This document shows, piece after piece, positions 22,640 through 36,017 of a stretch of 64,000 nucleotides of DNA. The stretch covers positions 43,489-107,488 of the forward strand of contig LUCM01005907.1 in the NCBI GenBank assembly GCA_008360955.1. The letters run 5' to 3'. The notes beneath the pieces are model-generated. The model worked only from the letters and a program-made list of their open reading frames with translations, was not told where the DNA came from and searched no databases. Position 1 is the first letter of the stretch. Each line of letters begins with the position of its first letter. Source of the DNA: Fasciolopsis buskii. Lineage: Eukaryota; Platyhelminthes; Trematoda; Plagiorchiida; Fasciolidae. The translations under genes were made by a program, and so were the position numbers.

Positions 22640-24430
22640 CAAAAATCAAATAGCAAATTTCACTTAACCCCAAGAGGCCAATTTCAAGTTTTTGATAGGC
22701 GATCACAAAATGTGATGTAAGGCTTTTGAAATTAACTTCCAATTTTGTGGAACAGCATCAGTCACTAGTCTCTGAAGTGTTTGAACTTTGCTCTTAGATT
22801 TCTTCGTGCTAGCATGCATTGTTATTTGCAATTTAATCTGAACTAGCCCATCTATCATAAATCATCTCTCCGATACCTCATCTTTGCCTGATTTGTCTGC
22901 TACTCTTGTGCTTGTTGTGAACAGACTGATTTAGGTCTAGCACTTGTAATTGGTTGAATTTACAAACAGCATTGGACCTTTTTTTTCGGCAATTTCAAAA
23001 CATGGGCACGTATGTATAAGTATCTATGAAACGTGAATGAACACAATCGGTTTCTTTGCAGAAACGCAGATTATTTGCAGGTAGCAATGAATTCTGGTGC
23101 GCAACATGTGACCTTCAAGCCCGTTCACCACTGTTGCCAACCGAATACTGCGCACACCTCAGATTGTTTTGCGCAGGTGGCTGAAAAGTTCAAACTGAAG
23201 TGTTATACGTTTGTGCGGAATATTCTTCTTCTGTCCTACTGAATTAGATAAAGTTTGTCCTGTCTTGTTTAAAGCCACATTAAGTTTTTTTCACCCAACC
23301 CATTGTAGATTAGTTCGTTACAAATCGCCACCCTCGGTATCAAAGTTGTATTTATCCTAGGTGCAATTATTCATCATTTATAAATTTGGCTTTGATTTTT
23401 CGTGCAAAACTTTTCACGTCACTTTTCAAAAGTATCAGCAATTTTTCTTTTGGCTGGCAGGAAGAATGCCTGCAATGCTACCGTGATCTGACAGGAAATA
23501 CCTTGAGGTACTGGGTTCGCGAACAGAGGATGGGCTTTTTCTGCCTTAGTATAAACCATTTGTTGCAATCATTTGTCTCTCAAATCCGTTTCATGGTACA
23601 CGATCAGACGGATTTAACCGCCGCTTATCAGCCTCCGGCTATCTTTGTCTTTAGCAAATATTTGCTCACTAAAACTTTGGTTGTTTTGAAAATGGTACAT
23701 GTTTTTCAGGTCATTTTATTGAATCCCGCTATTCATACCTGATAAGCCCGGCTGTGGAAAGAGTTGTCGAAACGAAGCGAGTCTATTGTACTCTAGTCAG
23801 GCATTGTAAAAATCGATTAAAACGATTTAGTGACACCGAAGGTCTACTGAACGATATCCAAATAATAAAAACCACCGTTTATGATCTCCCTAATTTATTT
23901 GTTCTCGCAACTCTAAAAGACTAACAAACGTAATGTACACAAATGAGATCAAATGATTTTCCAGCCGGTCTTTAGGAAGAAGTTATAACCAAGAATGAAA
24001 CTCTAAAGCAAGTCGCAAATGAGGTACTTGCCATCAAATAGAACAGGCGTTATCTCTGAGTTTCAGATGTTGGATAACCAGCGGAAGCCGAGATAGTTCG
24101 CCTGCGCCGTTTTGAGAACTTCATAAACCTGAGTTGGTAGGACCACCGAGGAAAGCATAGATGCCAATATATTAGCAAAAGATTACAAGTCATTTAATTG
24201 TTCTTTTTAGTCAATTTACAAACTTTCATAAATTTCCATTCGTTTACTGTATAACCCATTAAAAAGTGCCGTTTTTTTTTGTGTCCTACAAATGTACCTT
24301 CATTTAGTTTCTAAGTTCTTAAAGAGGAAACGTTTCTGCGGCTAGTTACTATTTCCGCAATCTGTATTTCCCGTATTGATGAATATTTATGAAACAAACA
24401 GTGAATCTTCGGTGCGAAGAAGATGCAACA
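22640..24430. other. AT-rich stretch with one plus-strand ORF
   Basis: A plus frame at 23,386-23,742 (119 codons including the stop) contains a good acceptor, TTTTTCTTTTGGCTGGCAG, at about 23,460, followed by EECLQCYRDLTGNTLRYWV. Possible donors (GTACTG, GTACAC) are weak, so I do not call an exon. The rest shows only short frames. Confidence 0.35.
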
Positions 24431-24431
24431 T

Positions 24432-24734
24432 TTATTTTAGAAATATTTTTAAATCAGTATATCTAATCACAGAATCCTTTGTTTTTGGTAAATTTGGAAG
24501 CAAAAAGATGCTTCTTAGTAGTGAACTTCTCCATGACGAGTGCGGTTTATTCTTCATTCCACGAATGCTAGGGTGGCGTTTTTCTGAATGTAACTGGTCA
24601 AGAAGTGAATCAGTAAGAAACGTGTTCATCAGAGGATACAAAGCTTCATCGCCAAAAGCCGCCCTGATGTCTGACACGTTATTCTGCTTTTCCTTCGGTA
24701 TTGTTTTCTTTGGTGAATCAGCCACTTCGCGTTC
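24432..24734 (-). CDS. Protein-like open frame, unrecognised
   Basis: About 100 open codons on the minus strand. The first part is charged and looks disordered (DSPKKTIPKEKQNNVSD), followed by an acidic-to-hydrophobic stretch (AAFGDEALYPLMNTFLTDS) and a basic segment (SEKRHPSIRGMKNKPHSS). There is no ATG at the start. A stop lies a few codons upstream, and the nearest acceptor (GCGAAG) has a poor pyrimidine tract. No strong donor is seen inside. The plus strand of the same bases is also open (24,376-24,741), which lowers the weight of either. Confidence 0.2.
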   Translation of the reverse strand, partial: EREVADSPKKTIPKEKQNNVSDIRAAFGDEALYPLMNTFLTDSLLDQLHSEKRHPSIRGMKNKPHSSWRSSLLRSIFLLPNLPKTKDSVIRYTDLKIFLK

Positions 24735-24741
24735 GTTTTAA

Positions 24742-27655
24742 CAGTAATTCCAATTCCGCAGACACCTTTCAACCTCCGGCGATTTGTTAAACCGATTCTC
24801 TTTTCATTAGTTCATGGTAGCTCAATTCTTTCCCGCTAAACCTACTTTATCTGGGTGAATTGCTGCTCAATGTTTTATATCATGGTGAACTACACTCCAT
24901 TCTGAGACTCTCGAAACATATGAAGAATGCAGCGCATACTCTCATATTCAATAATCAAAGCGTCAGTTATGTAAGCTCTCGTATGCTGATTATTCATTTG
25001 GGAGCTAGATTACTTTCTTCAATCACAACCGGTTTCTACACAAAAGAATACGAAAATGTCCTGTACATAAAGTTCTGCATATTGAATGATTTCAAATACC
25101 GATATAGTCTGGAGCTCCGGTAGTTGGTTTAAAAGACCGAGTTATTGCTGTAACTGGCTCTTAGGTCGCTTATTTTAAGCGATCCATCACACTCCCTCGA
25201 AACTGAAGTCCAGTATCTTAGGTAACTGTTCATTACCGGATTTCCATAGGCTTTAAACTCTATAAATCTATTACGTGGTACTTCGGACGACGCCACTCGT
25301 AAAAATAGCTCGATCTTCTTAGTGCTCGTCTGGAAATGAACAACAAGCTTTAACCGCTTTTATATGAACAAATGAAAAACGTAGTATCGACTGTGTTTGC
25401 CGTCTATGGGCCGGCACAAATATCTCTCTGTATAGCACACGACCGTTAAAAAAAGTTACAAAATCTTACTTTTTTCATTATAAGGCAAATGTACAGTATT
25501 TCAGATGGATACCGCCAAAGACGCCATCTCGGAACTCCAAGTTTTGATGAATTAGTGGACCGTTTCAATCGACCGGCATAACGTAGTCCTCTGTGATTAG
25601 TAAATAGAAACTTTGAGACTTATGGTCTGATAAATCACACAGAAAACCGTGCACTGCACAACGGGCAATGACTATGGAATTTGAAGCATGCGCTAGAATG
25701 TCCAACCAAAGTCGACGAAACATAAATATATAAACGTGGAATATAAATCCCGGTTTTCCTTATAATTTCACATCTGCCTAAATAGACTGCGTCAAAACCA
25801 AGAACATAATATTAGACCTAGGAGCATTAAATCTTGTTCTTCAAATGAAAATGGATTGATAGATGTACATCCAGCTCTCACAAATGGCTTTAGTTTATTC
25901 GTCCACCAAATGTCTGGTCCGATTCATCGGCGCCCGTAAACAAAATCAAATGCACTTCGACCCGCCACATGCCAATTACCTAGTCATTAAGTTTTCCGTA
26001 AATGATGTGGGAATTTCTCCGCATTCGAAGTTGTTATCCCTATCCACTTCTGTCTGCCTTTTTCTCCAAATGTACCCTGTTATTAAACCAGCCCTCATGC
26101 CCAGTTAGTCATTGGTGGGGATTTACTGCGCACAGCAATACCAATTTCCATGCTTCGCAGATTGATTTGGTCTTACCGCGTTTCTTTTTCATTAAAGCGA
26201 TATGCACTGCCTATCAAAACCATACTTGTGCATCTCTTACTCGCCTATTCCCTAAAGCATTTGCAAAAGTAATGGCCTGTACTAAGGCATAGCTGTCTAA
26301 ATTTGAGGTCTGGCCACATCAGGATTCTATTCCAAACTTGCGTTGTTTTGGCAGCCTTCATCCAACAAAAGGGTATTCACATTACAGGGCATTTCCGAAT
26401 GAATGCACTTCAAAGTACTTGCGCTTCAGACATGCAATCAGAACAGAAATCGGCGTCAAAAATTTTTCCTCAGGTCTACTACTGTAAAAACTGAGAACCT
26501 GTGCTTACCCAAATTCCGGTTTTATCCATTTCTTTGCAATGTACGACCGAGCTCCATTTGCGCTCATGCTTTCTATTTATCGTGCAAAATTTTTTCTCGC
26601 TCTGTTTGTTTGTTTGTTTGTTTATCGTTCGGTGCATCTTTTACGCCCCACGGTAGAATTTCCAAAATCATCATCAAATATTCCGAAACGATAGGCTTTC
26701 ATCAGGTTATCGGTCCGATTTGCAAAGTTTTCAAACGAAATAAACAAACATTTAAAGCGCACCATGGAAACAGATAAAACTAAATTTGTTGGCAAAAATC
26801 TCAAACAAGTTGTGCACGAATTTCGTACAAACGTTCCTCTATCAGCAAGAAGTTTAATAAGCAGCGGACGCTTTTCATTTTCAGTTTCTACTAGGCTTTT
26901 TTGTTTTCTTGGCAGTGAATAGGCGAGCAAGAATTTCCGATTTTTGTGAATGCTAATCCTGTTTGAATTTTGAAGTCAATCCAGTACCATGCGAAAACTG
27001 AAGTGTGTGAACTGGAAAACAAGACCAATACTGGTTCCAGACGTGTTTGGGAAAGTGCTGCGAAGCCTATCTCCTTTCCCAGTTTTAAGGCTGGGAATGC
27101 TTTTAGTTATTTTCCTATGGTTCCGACTGCTGATCCTGGAGCATTTGGATCATAAACGTTTCTTAACTGGTCGGCATGGCATTGTCAGTGCAAATGAGTG
27201 TCATCTCGACCGGCGATGAAATGCTTGTCATCTAAAAGCCAAGCTCACTTATCAGGACCGTTTAAAACCAGCCTTTTGAGCTAAGCGCAAATGAAGGTAA
27301 AACCAGTGACAATTTTTTTACTTAATTTTTTCGTTAAACCTCACCTCAACAACGATCAGTGAATAGTCAACTTTGGCCAGACATTCGTTCCATTAGAAAG
27401 TTTAAGATTTGGGATATTTTGAGGAAACGTATGAAGCAGTTCACATGGCTTTCCTCCGGAACGGCTAGTATGTACGTTTCCAAACAATGAATTCATTGTC
27501 TTATTAATGTATATGCCTCGCACCCCGTTGAGGACCTGAAGGTCACACGAGTTCCATTGTACTATGTCCAAATCAGATGTACCGACTCTCTCATAAAGAT
27601 GGATATGGTTTTAGTTAACGCGTACTTTGGAATTCAAGGAATCGGACTTGAAATG
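24742..27655. other. AT-rich stretch, no supported gene
   Basis: Several frames of 60-124 codons (for example 26,403-26,777 plus) of the kind expected by chance. A short TTTG microsatellite is listed separately. Confidence 0.45.
26603..26623 (+). repeat. (TGTT)5 microsatellite
   Basis: Five tandem TGTT units within a T-rich context. Confidence 0.9.
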
Positions 27656-27659
27656 TATT

Positions 27660-28160
27660 CCAAAACACAGAATGAAGACTATCACGATGATGATACCCAT
27701 GACTATGGTGACCATAATGAATCAAATGATGATGAAGACAGTCAAGAATGTGTAGATTAAGAAGTTTACGATAAAGATAGCGATAATTTGGTGACTGATA
27801 ACGGTGACGCTGATGACAACGGTGGTGATGACGATGGTAGATCTGATTCAGATGATACGGATGACCGTGTGACACTTTGGAAACTGACGATCATGGCAAA
27901 GGTTATGATGAAAATGACGGCAATGATTAGGTGGATGATGATTAGGATAACGACGAAGATGAAGAAGAGTGTGTAAATAATTCCAGCCAGTGATAATGAT
28001 AGTTCAGACAATGAAGTTGATAACGATTCGGATGATGGTGAAGGTTGGCATGATAAAAACTGGCACGTATTCAGACTCGGATAATGCGAGTGGTGAAGAT
28101 TTGAATGACACAAATGATGGTGAGAATGATATTGATTCCGATAATGATGGCCTCTAGGTT
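27660..28160 (+). repeat. Decayed GAT/GAC-rich repeat with acidic reading frames
   Basis: About 500 bases dominated by GAT, GAC, GGT and AAT triplets. The plus strand gives acidic stretches (HDDDTHDYGDHNESNDDED in one frame, then TDNGDADDNGGDDDGRSDSD after a stop in the same frame). The best frame changes near 27,870 and again near 28,000, and stops intervene. This looks like an expanded triplet tract that has drifted, or the remains of an Asp-rich low-complexity exon. The minus-strand frames here (His/Ser-rich) are its complement, not separate genes. Confidence 0.7.
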
Positions 28161-30996
28161 GGTGATAGCCAGGACGGAAAAAATTACCAAGAATTGATGT
28201 GTGTCAGCGAGTACAGAGAGACGTTATTCGTCTTGTTAGGTTAACGTCCTATATATGCCAATTAACTCTACGTTTGACGCGGTGTCATTAAGTTTGATCT
28301 GGCTTGTTTTGGAGAATTTCATGCCTTAATTGAATTCTGTGGAACAATCAACTTTGGGGTCTTAATGCTGTTAAGCCATCGCAGTTGATTTTTGTCCGTC
28401 AATTCTTCTGATATCTATAACACTTTTGACCTACGCATTCCGCCTAACGGAAAACAATAATTATCCTCTCTTCTTGTACCTGGTTAATTTAGTTTCGTCG
28501 GTGGTCCTATTGCCACCACTGACATTCACACCAATAACACTCGCACGACATTTTTGGCCTGATTCGCACCGTTCGTCCATTGGTTTACCGTAGCATTGCC
28601 CTCACACACCGATAGGTATTTCGCTGGCCAATGAAGTTCTTCCCGAGTTGGATTGTGTGCATGTGTGGATGATTGACTCCACACTTTTGGATAACACTCC
28701 ATTGGACATTCCGATGTGCCTTCTTGTTATTTCCTAGTATGTTATGTATCCTCACCTTATTATTTTGTCTAAAGGATGCACCACTCTTTGAGTGCCTTTA
28801 GATAACATTTAGTGGGTGAACATCTCACGATTTGCGATCCGTTCCACTTGTCATATTAATCACTTCTGCCTGTCAATAGTACCGGAGACAGTCCCAGTTC
28901 TTATTTGGCTTGGAATTGCGATTCTAAGCTTCACTCAACTGTATGAGTGTTAATTAGGGCAAACAGCCGATTGTCTGGATTTCGCGCGCGGAATCCACAG
29001 AGGGTTTTTCAAGAACAGCCCTTGCGTAAACCCCAAGTCGACCCAATCATTCAAAAGAACAGCGCAGTATTCACTTGACAGTTGGGTCACCTCTTATATT
29101 TTCACCGATGTATGCGAACTGCGTTGCCCATATAAAGGACTCAAGGTCATAGACATTTTCATATTTTGCTCTTTCATTTTCCACTAAACTATTTCACGGT
29201 GACCTGTTGTGCGTTCCGACGGTCAATTTATGCGGACTCACAAACCGAAACTCTTTTGCCCTATGGACCACTTACTCTCCAAATAAGCATCCTAAAAGCT
29301 TGCTAACCACAAAATTCTACCATAGATTGCCACAGTGCAAAGATCGAACTCAATTTTTCTACCAGTATTCCTCAGTATTTCCGTTTTTTGTCATACCACT
29401 TCCGGAACACATTCTGTTTGAACGCGTTACTTCACGTCTATCGATGCAGCGAAGATGTCCCGGACGTTTGCTGCTCATCGACATGCTCCAGCGATAAAAA
29501 GATAATTTCGCGTTGTTCACCCGAATTCCGTGAACAACTTGTGATAATGTTTAGTTTTACAATTCAATTTTGTTTTGTCACGATGACCGAGAATTACTTG
29601 CTTATCGCTGCTTTTCTCAAATCGGCTTATCGCAATTCGTCATAATGCTGTAAAATGCTCCCAAGTGCAAACATTCTCGAGTATGGGGCACGGTGCAACG
29701 AAATAGGAAAGCGCAATCAAAGATCTAGTCCCCTGCGCTGTCTCCAGTGAAACAATGAGTGGGCACACTTTTGGCTCATATCAACGTCTTGGCTTTATCG
29801 ATTGATTAACCCCCTTTACTTTTCACTCTTATTGAATTGTGGATGACACCATTTCCCCGTTCATGAGTATTATTTTCCACCATGAAAGAATAAAATGAAA
29901 CAAAATATATCGAAGCCTCAATTTGCTGAAGTCAAGCCATATGTCCTTTCAGGTCCCATTGTACAGGTTGGAAATCGACTTCTTTGATTTCACTGCATAA
30001 AGGTTCAGTTTTTGACGCGTTATGTTACAATATCTCTCTGATACCATATGTACATCCCTTCATGTTTTTTAGTGACTTTTCATCGCATTCCTACGGTGAT
30101 TTTCGATGTAGCTCTTTGTTCAGCGGGGATAAATCACTGATTGTCAATCATTAAAATGAGATCACAGTAATTGGTTTATTTAACAGATTCAATGAATCCA
30201 CTAATATAAATATACAAGTCAACCATGGTGATATTAACACCTAAAGATTCTGCAGTTGAGAAGTAATGTTCATCTAATAAGCGTACCCAATGAACGAATC
30301 TAGGCAAAAAATGTAAAGAAGTTGAAATTTCGAGCAGTCAGAGATTTCACGGACACAGGAAACAGTTTCACCAGATCTTTGCAGGACATGGTGATCAAAC
30401 TCAAGAGTCTACATTGATTATTGCTATCACTGAGACTGCACCCTAACATGCTGTGACGGCTTGTGTGTCTTCTTCATCAGCGAGCTATAAATTATGACTT
30501 ATCTCAAGATGAACATTCAGCTGATATACTGAACTTATACGTTTCTCTAACCTTACATGTTTGTAGATTGTGGTAAGTCCAGTTAAACACGAATGATATT
30601 GGTTGTTAAAGTAAACTTGTCTAAATGTGAAAAACATTAGTTTAATGTGATATGGAAACTTAGTAAACTAGCTCAAAAGGACCATATGGATTATCCAAGT
30701 TCTGTCCAACTTGGTTCAATCAGCATAGGATAGAAATGCCCCAAAGGGCCAGAGAGTCGTTCACAATTATGTTAATGGTAAGCATAGAAAGTGACTTCCA
30801 CCTTTGCGACTGTTATCTTTTTCGCCTCCTCCCTGGCGTTCCAGTGACTCCATCCTGCTTCAAGAGAGTGGCAAAGAAAAACATCAGCCCACCTTCATGG
30901 CGGAAGAACGATTAGTTCATGGGTTTTCCAAGCAAAATTACGATTTCAAAAGTAACTTATGCATCCCTCGAGTGCAGACATAATAACTTACCGATC
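28161..30996. other. AT-rich stretch, no supported gene
   Basis: Short frames only, such as 29,207-29,497 plus. Slightly more GC-rich patches at about 28,500-28,680 and 28,980-29,080 show no recognisable protein or repeat signature. Confidence 0.45.
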
Positions 30997-31236
30997 TCAC
31001 TTACGATCCAATCCTAATCTAAAAGTTTTGACAACCTTTGCCTGAACGGCATTTCTAGACAACTTAATCCATCTAATAACCACTCGTTTACTGAAGAAGT
31101 GCACTGTTTTCAGAGGACGCTTCTCAGGCTGATTGGTCGGTAATTCCCTAATTCTGACAGCCAGCCACTCTTTTGGACAGCCACTACCGCAGCAGTTTTT
31201 CAGTCCTGTATCAAATATCCTTGGTGCGGAGTCGCC
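30997..31236 (-). CDS. Coding-like open frame in a GC-richer patch (possible repeat remnant)
   Basis: 80 codons are open on the minus strand without any ATG. The translation starts with a Cys cluster (GLKNCCGSGCPKEWLAVRI) followed by a basic tail (KTVHFFSKRVVIRWIKL). The terminal stop overlaps a perfect donor-like site (GATC-GTAAGTGAG). Just upstream a second minus frame overlaps it (about 31,204-31,322, containing ENSLAIIEPLTDLLAARMC), so one indel would join them, as in a decayed mobile element. On the plus strand the same patch has a TTTTTCAG acceptor at 31,202 and an ACAG-GTATCT donor at about 31,327 around another open frame. I cannot tell whether this is an exon or a repeat. No family is named. 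Confidence 0.3.
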   Translation of the reverse strand, partial: GDSAPRIFDTGLKNCCGSGCPKEWLAVRIRELPTNQPEKRPLKTVHFFSKRVVIRWIKLSRNAVQAKVVKTFRLGLDRK

Positions 31237-31329
31237 TTATGCACATTGCACATGCGCGCTGCCAAGAGGTCGGTCAGCGGCTCGATAATAGCCAAGGAAT
31301 TCTCACCAGAGCTCGCTGATTCACAGGTA

Positions 31330-32848
31330 TCTATTAGCTAAATGCAGATAAACCAAATCCGATTATTTGCAAGGTGTTTATTTCTGGTGGCTGGAAGAGC
31401 CAGGTGTCTATCAAAATCGGTCCCCTAGTCCTTGTATCTTGCTGACGTCATACACTGTAAAAGAATAAGTGAACCAGTCCCTTTCATTGGACGAGTATTC
31501 AGCGTTCCGTGGGCTCGAAAATGTTGACTAGCTCGGCTGTTCGACAAAAGCATCTCGCATTAGCAAATATCCTAACTTCACCTAAGCCTGCAGTAACCGC
31601 CAGATGTTAAGTATTCACGAATCAGATTATTTTAGATTACCAGAGAATAACAATCACTATTGGCCATGAATTTAAATAACTTATGCTAGAAAGAGTCTTT
31701 ATTTACATCAAAGTTAACATAGGCTCAAGGTCATTCAAGGACGTGACAGTATTTGTTCGGGTTGGTGACGAGACACTGAAGCGGTGAGCTTTAATGAATG
31801 AAATATTTGGGACCACAATGCAAGGGAAAGCAGCGGATGGAAGTCCTTGACCACCTCATATTTGTGTGTTTAAACATTTATAGGGTTTCAGACGTTCTAA
31901 GACCACGGTTTACATATGACTGAACGAATAATCTGCGCTAAGTGTACGTCTTTAATTCAAGAAACCCATCAATACTGCTGCTACCTGAAGCGTTTAAAAT
32001 GTTTTTCTGCTTAACGTGAAAAGCTCCTATTGGTATTTAGCCAACTCGGATTTGGAGGACCAACCTCTGCCGTACAATCTTAACACAAATATAAATAACT
32101 TCACTTTTTAAAATGAAATGTAAATTACTAACGCAATAAGGTAGGCAACCCAAATACACCAGGCAGTATTATAAAATACTGAGCACGTAAACAACGTGAG
32201 CAGTTAATTTTGTGGACGGATCTCTTTCGATCGAAGGCCCTAAAGCAGACAGGCGAAATGGGCATTTCTAAGAAATTCTCCTTGTCACCAATGAAATGAG
32301 AGATGCGTTTCGACAGACCAGAAACGAAGACACTGGGCTTGGAAAAACTGCGTAGTAAACTCGAAATTCGAAATTTTCTTGGTGTATAAAATAAAACTAT
32401 TCCCTTTTTAGTTTTGCTAGATGCTACAGAAAAATGATTTAAGCACAAACAAAAGACAAGGGTGGTCCCACCAATTATCAGCGTTTATCGATGCCTTATT
32501 TTAATTAAGATAGACGTAATTCTTGTTCTGTTTTGTACAGCTAGCTCATAGTGCTTCGTGGTTGAGACGCGTATATGATGACCCTTGTGGGATATCGACT
32601 GAATTTCCAGCATATCTGCTCACTAGATAATGTGAAAGTTCATGGCTTATTGCCAAAATGCTTCGACACTTTCTGTCACACAACAGAAAAACAAGTATAA
32701 CAACATCTACTTGATGACATCTGTATTTACGTCAAGTAAGATAGGTTACTGAGGAAAATAGTTTCAGGAGATGACGCTTGATGCACAAAAGAGATCAAAG
32801 TACATAATGTGCTTCAACAAACAACAAATCCGTGAATAAAAGTCCATC
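31330..32848. other. AT-rich stretch, no supported gene
   Basis: A 107-codon minus frame at 32,128-32,448 is unrecognised and within chance expectation. Nothing else is supported. Confidence 0.45.
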
Positions 32849-32940
32849 ATTGTGAATGGTATAATATTAACAATACAGCCTTGATGCCACATTACATCCA
32901 CCAACAAAGCTATGTTATTAACATTATATCATTCGCAATT
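32849..32940. mobile_element. Short terminal-inverted-repeat element, copy 1 (about 92 bp)
   Basis: The left end ATTGTGAATGGTATAATATT and the right end AATATAATGTTAATAACAT (right end shown in complement-like sense) form imperfect inverted termini of about 30 bases around a short AT/CA-rich core. The same termini bound a 152-bp copy at 62,909-63,060. The family is therefore repeated in this window, and this copy lacks the longer core. Size, hairpin form and lack of coding capacity fit a MITE-like non-autonomous element. No target-site duplication is clear. Confidence 0.65.
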
Positions 32941-32944
32941 AAAA

Positions 32945-35900
32945 CCAATATATGGCGCATCGATTTTTCCATACAGTCCTTATGTAAATTGGTCCTGAAA
33001 AGTCCATTCTCTTCAACTGTCTAATCAGAAGTCCGCAGACATTGCACTTCATCCGAAATTTAAGCGGATAGTGAGGCCCAGCAAAATTGATAATGACAAA
33101 ATTGTGGCCGGTTGTCAGTCAGTCTACTAAGTACTAAATTCTTGCAACTTGGATATTGTTATAGCTGTAGCAGTAGATGTCTCTACAACCACTAGGCAAT
33201 CAGTCATCTGTTGTACAACGAAACCGCAAATCTCATTGTCTGTCTACTTGTATACCAGGATTTTAGATGCAAACTTCGTCGCTTCTTCCGTCCTTGAGCT
33301 CGCGGCAACATATGAAAGATATGGAGTGAATAGGCATGTGACGTGAAGTTATACCGTCAGCTATAGGATTGAGGCGCAAACTCATCAACACTAAAAGAAC
33401 GACAGTCACGTTAGAACAGGATTGCAAACAACATCACAAGAATTCTAGAACAATTCTTTCCTCCGTGGGACTATATGCAGTGTTGGTTAGACAGGAGTCT
33501 TAAGGAATTTGGTTTCCACCACCCCCTAAGGCAACGCAGCCCATTCTTTTGCATCTAAAGTTGTGGTACGATTTCAGATTGAATTAATAATCTGACTGAT
33601 TTTTCCCCAGTGTTGTTAAGCCCTCCGGGGTTAATTAGAACAAGGGTTGCATCGCACTCCCCATGCCAAGCAACCAGTTTGAACACCACAGGTAAAATTG
33701 GGGAAGCTGTTGACTTTGCAAGTGGATTCACTGTTGTTGTTAATTAGTCGCATAAGATGTCTTAGGTTAACTAGTGACGAAAAGGCGATTGATGAAACCA
33801 GGACATTTTATTCTTTACCCATTGGATAGACCAAAGAAGTTCCTGTACACTACCTCCTACTTGACCTGTTTGGACGGCGACTTTATGGGTCACAGGTCAC
33901 TTCGTTGAATGTTTGCATCTAAGTAAAGTTTTCTACCAGGCATTTAATCATTCCATGGTAATCAACGCTTGCAGCAGTACGGTAACGATTCCATCCGATT
34001 CCAGATCTGTAGAAATTGTGCAGTTTAAGAAAAATGTGTGGATATCAGCTCTTGCATGAATGATTGATCAATCCTGAAGAATATCATGTAAGATTTAAAG
34101 CTGAAAAGATCCAAGTCTTGATCCCCGGCAGTGCTGACAGATTCCTTCTTGCAGTTTCGTCGGATGTTCGTTCATCTCATTAATATTGCAATTTTGCAGC
34201 TACGCTTGTCCATATAAGTTGCCATACTTTCCTCCACTGGGGCTGCTAAAAGTATAGGATTAAAAGAGTTATGCGTTGCAAACTACGGTAAATGAGAAGT
34301 ATTTTTCGCAAGTCACACTTTGATTGCCGCGGTTCAGTCTCATCCTGTCTTAATGAGGATTGCAAATGATGATAAACAAAGTGGTTTGTTGCTTTCCGGT
34401 GCTGCTCATTGACCATACAACGTGCTGATGTTCTGTGAACTAAATACCAAAATTCCACGTTCTTCATTCAAGCATAAGTGAAGGGTCAACCTAGTGCGTT
34501 TTGCAATTTCCTGATCCATAGACACATTTCCGCTCTTGCACCGGTAGGTATTCTGTCCTTTTGTGCATGTCAGTTACGGCGATTTCAAACGTTTATGTGT
34601 ACTTTTATCGTCCACCCACGTGCACAATTCAGCAGAGATCAAAAACTTTGAGATTTTAGTAGCTATTTAAGGAATAGTCCACGACAAGTATGGTCGCGTT
34701 GTTCAAGTGAGCAGGAATAGACAACGGTAATGCATTTTACCAAGGCTCATGTTGTCAGCGTTTAACTCAATTTCGATCATCCATTCTTGATAAAAGAACC
34801 GACGAAACATGTTCTTAATTCAGTGATTCGAATTCCCCTGGCTAAAGTATTTAAACCTTTTCAGATACCACCTGAAAAATAGCGGGTTGTCTATGGGAAC
34901 GGTGGAATCAATAACTGAACCCCTATTCTCCAATTTAATAATGCGTTTTTATTTACTGTCATTATCAACACTATTGTTATCATTGACCAAAATAATCACG
35001 TTTTCCGTACAATCTTCGGTATGGATTCATGAACCATCGACCAGAACAAGTGGGTTGCTCGCGCATACGTTCTAAATCCGCTAGAATCAGTGTTGCTTAC
35101 CAGTAGAACTTGACCAAGTTCTTCTGAAATTCACCTGCAATTAGACTGACGAAAGCGTTGGAGATTATCCGAATTAGACTATTTAACCAGATTTTGTTTC
35201 AGCTAGGAGTGTGAAATTGCGACTGAAACTGTTACTTATGATTTACTCAAATTTATTTAATTTCACTTGACCTCTCACTTCCTCTAGAATAATCTACTGA
35301 TTAATTACGCTCTGATGTAATCAATGTGAGGACAACATGGATGGTTTCCGCACACTTAGGCCAAACACTTCGCCTGACTGAGGCTTGGGCAAGTCAAGAA
35401 AATAATGTGCAACAACTTAAGTTAAATAAACCAAGAATCTGCTAAACACTAGATGTCAACATTTTAAAACAGTAGTCTTATACTGTTTACTTATGCGTGT
35501 GCTAGGCTAGTTGAGTTGCTGAAGTGAACACACCCGGTTAGAAGCAGCAATTTGAGAACAAAAGAAGGTCAGTTTTGAAAGGATTATCAAACTCTGCAAA
35601 ATTTGATTATGCGCAATTTTTCCTACATTTTCCACTTACGAACGTGGCTTGATGACCGAACATTTTCCGAAATTTTTCTGAACCATTAACTTGGTGAATT
35701 CGGAATCCACTGGGCTTAATTCGGAAATGTGTGAATCCTGTCCTAAGAGCAGCTAGGAGAGTTAGATATTTTATCGGTGAATATTACCACATTATTGGCA
35801 AAATAACCATAACTTGCATCAATCCCAAATTTCAGTTTACTTTTTTTAACTTCAATAACCCTGTCAACGTAGCTTGTTAAAAGCTATACATGGTCTTGCG

Positions 35901-36017
35901 GTAGGGTATGTTTTAAACTTGTTTAGACAAGTCAACCCAAATTAGGGTTGTATATTTTTAAATATTGTTCAAATGAACCTTCATATTGTCTTCCTAATCT
36001 ACGAAAGATAATACAAG
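32945..36017. other. AT-rich stretch, no supported gene
   Basis: Frames such as 33,149-33,346 plus and 34,246-34,467 minus are short and unrecognised. No repeats stood out. Confidence 0.45.

Noticed and set aside
27615..28113. His/Ser/Leu-rich minus ORFs over the GAT repeat
   Set aside because: They are the complementary-strand reading of the triplet tract.
31000..31240. CCGSGC motif as an oxidoreductase-like (OXLD1-type) domain
   Set aside because: The NCC-x-SGC start fits, but the following C-x-W positions are absent and the context looks like a repeat.
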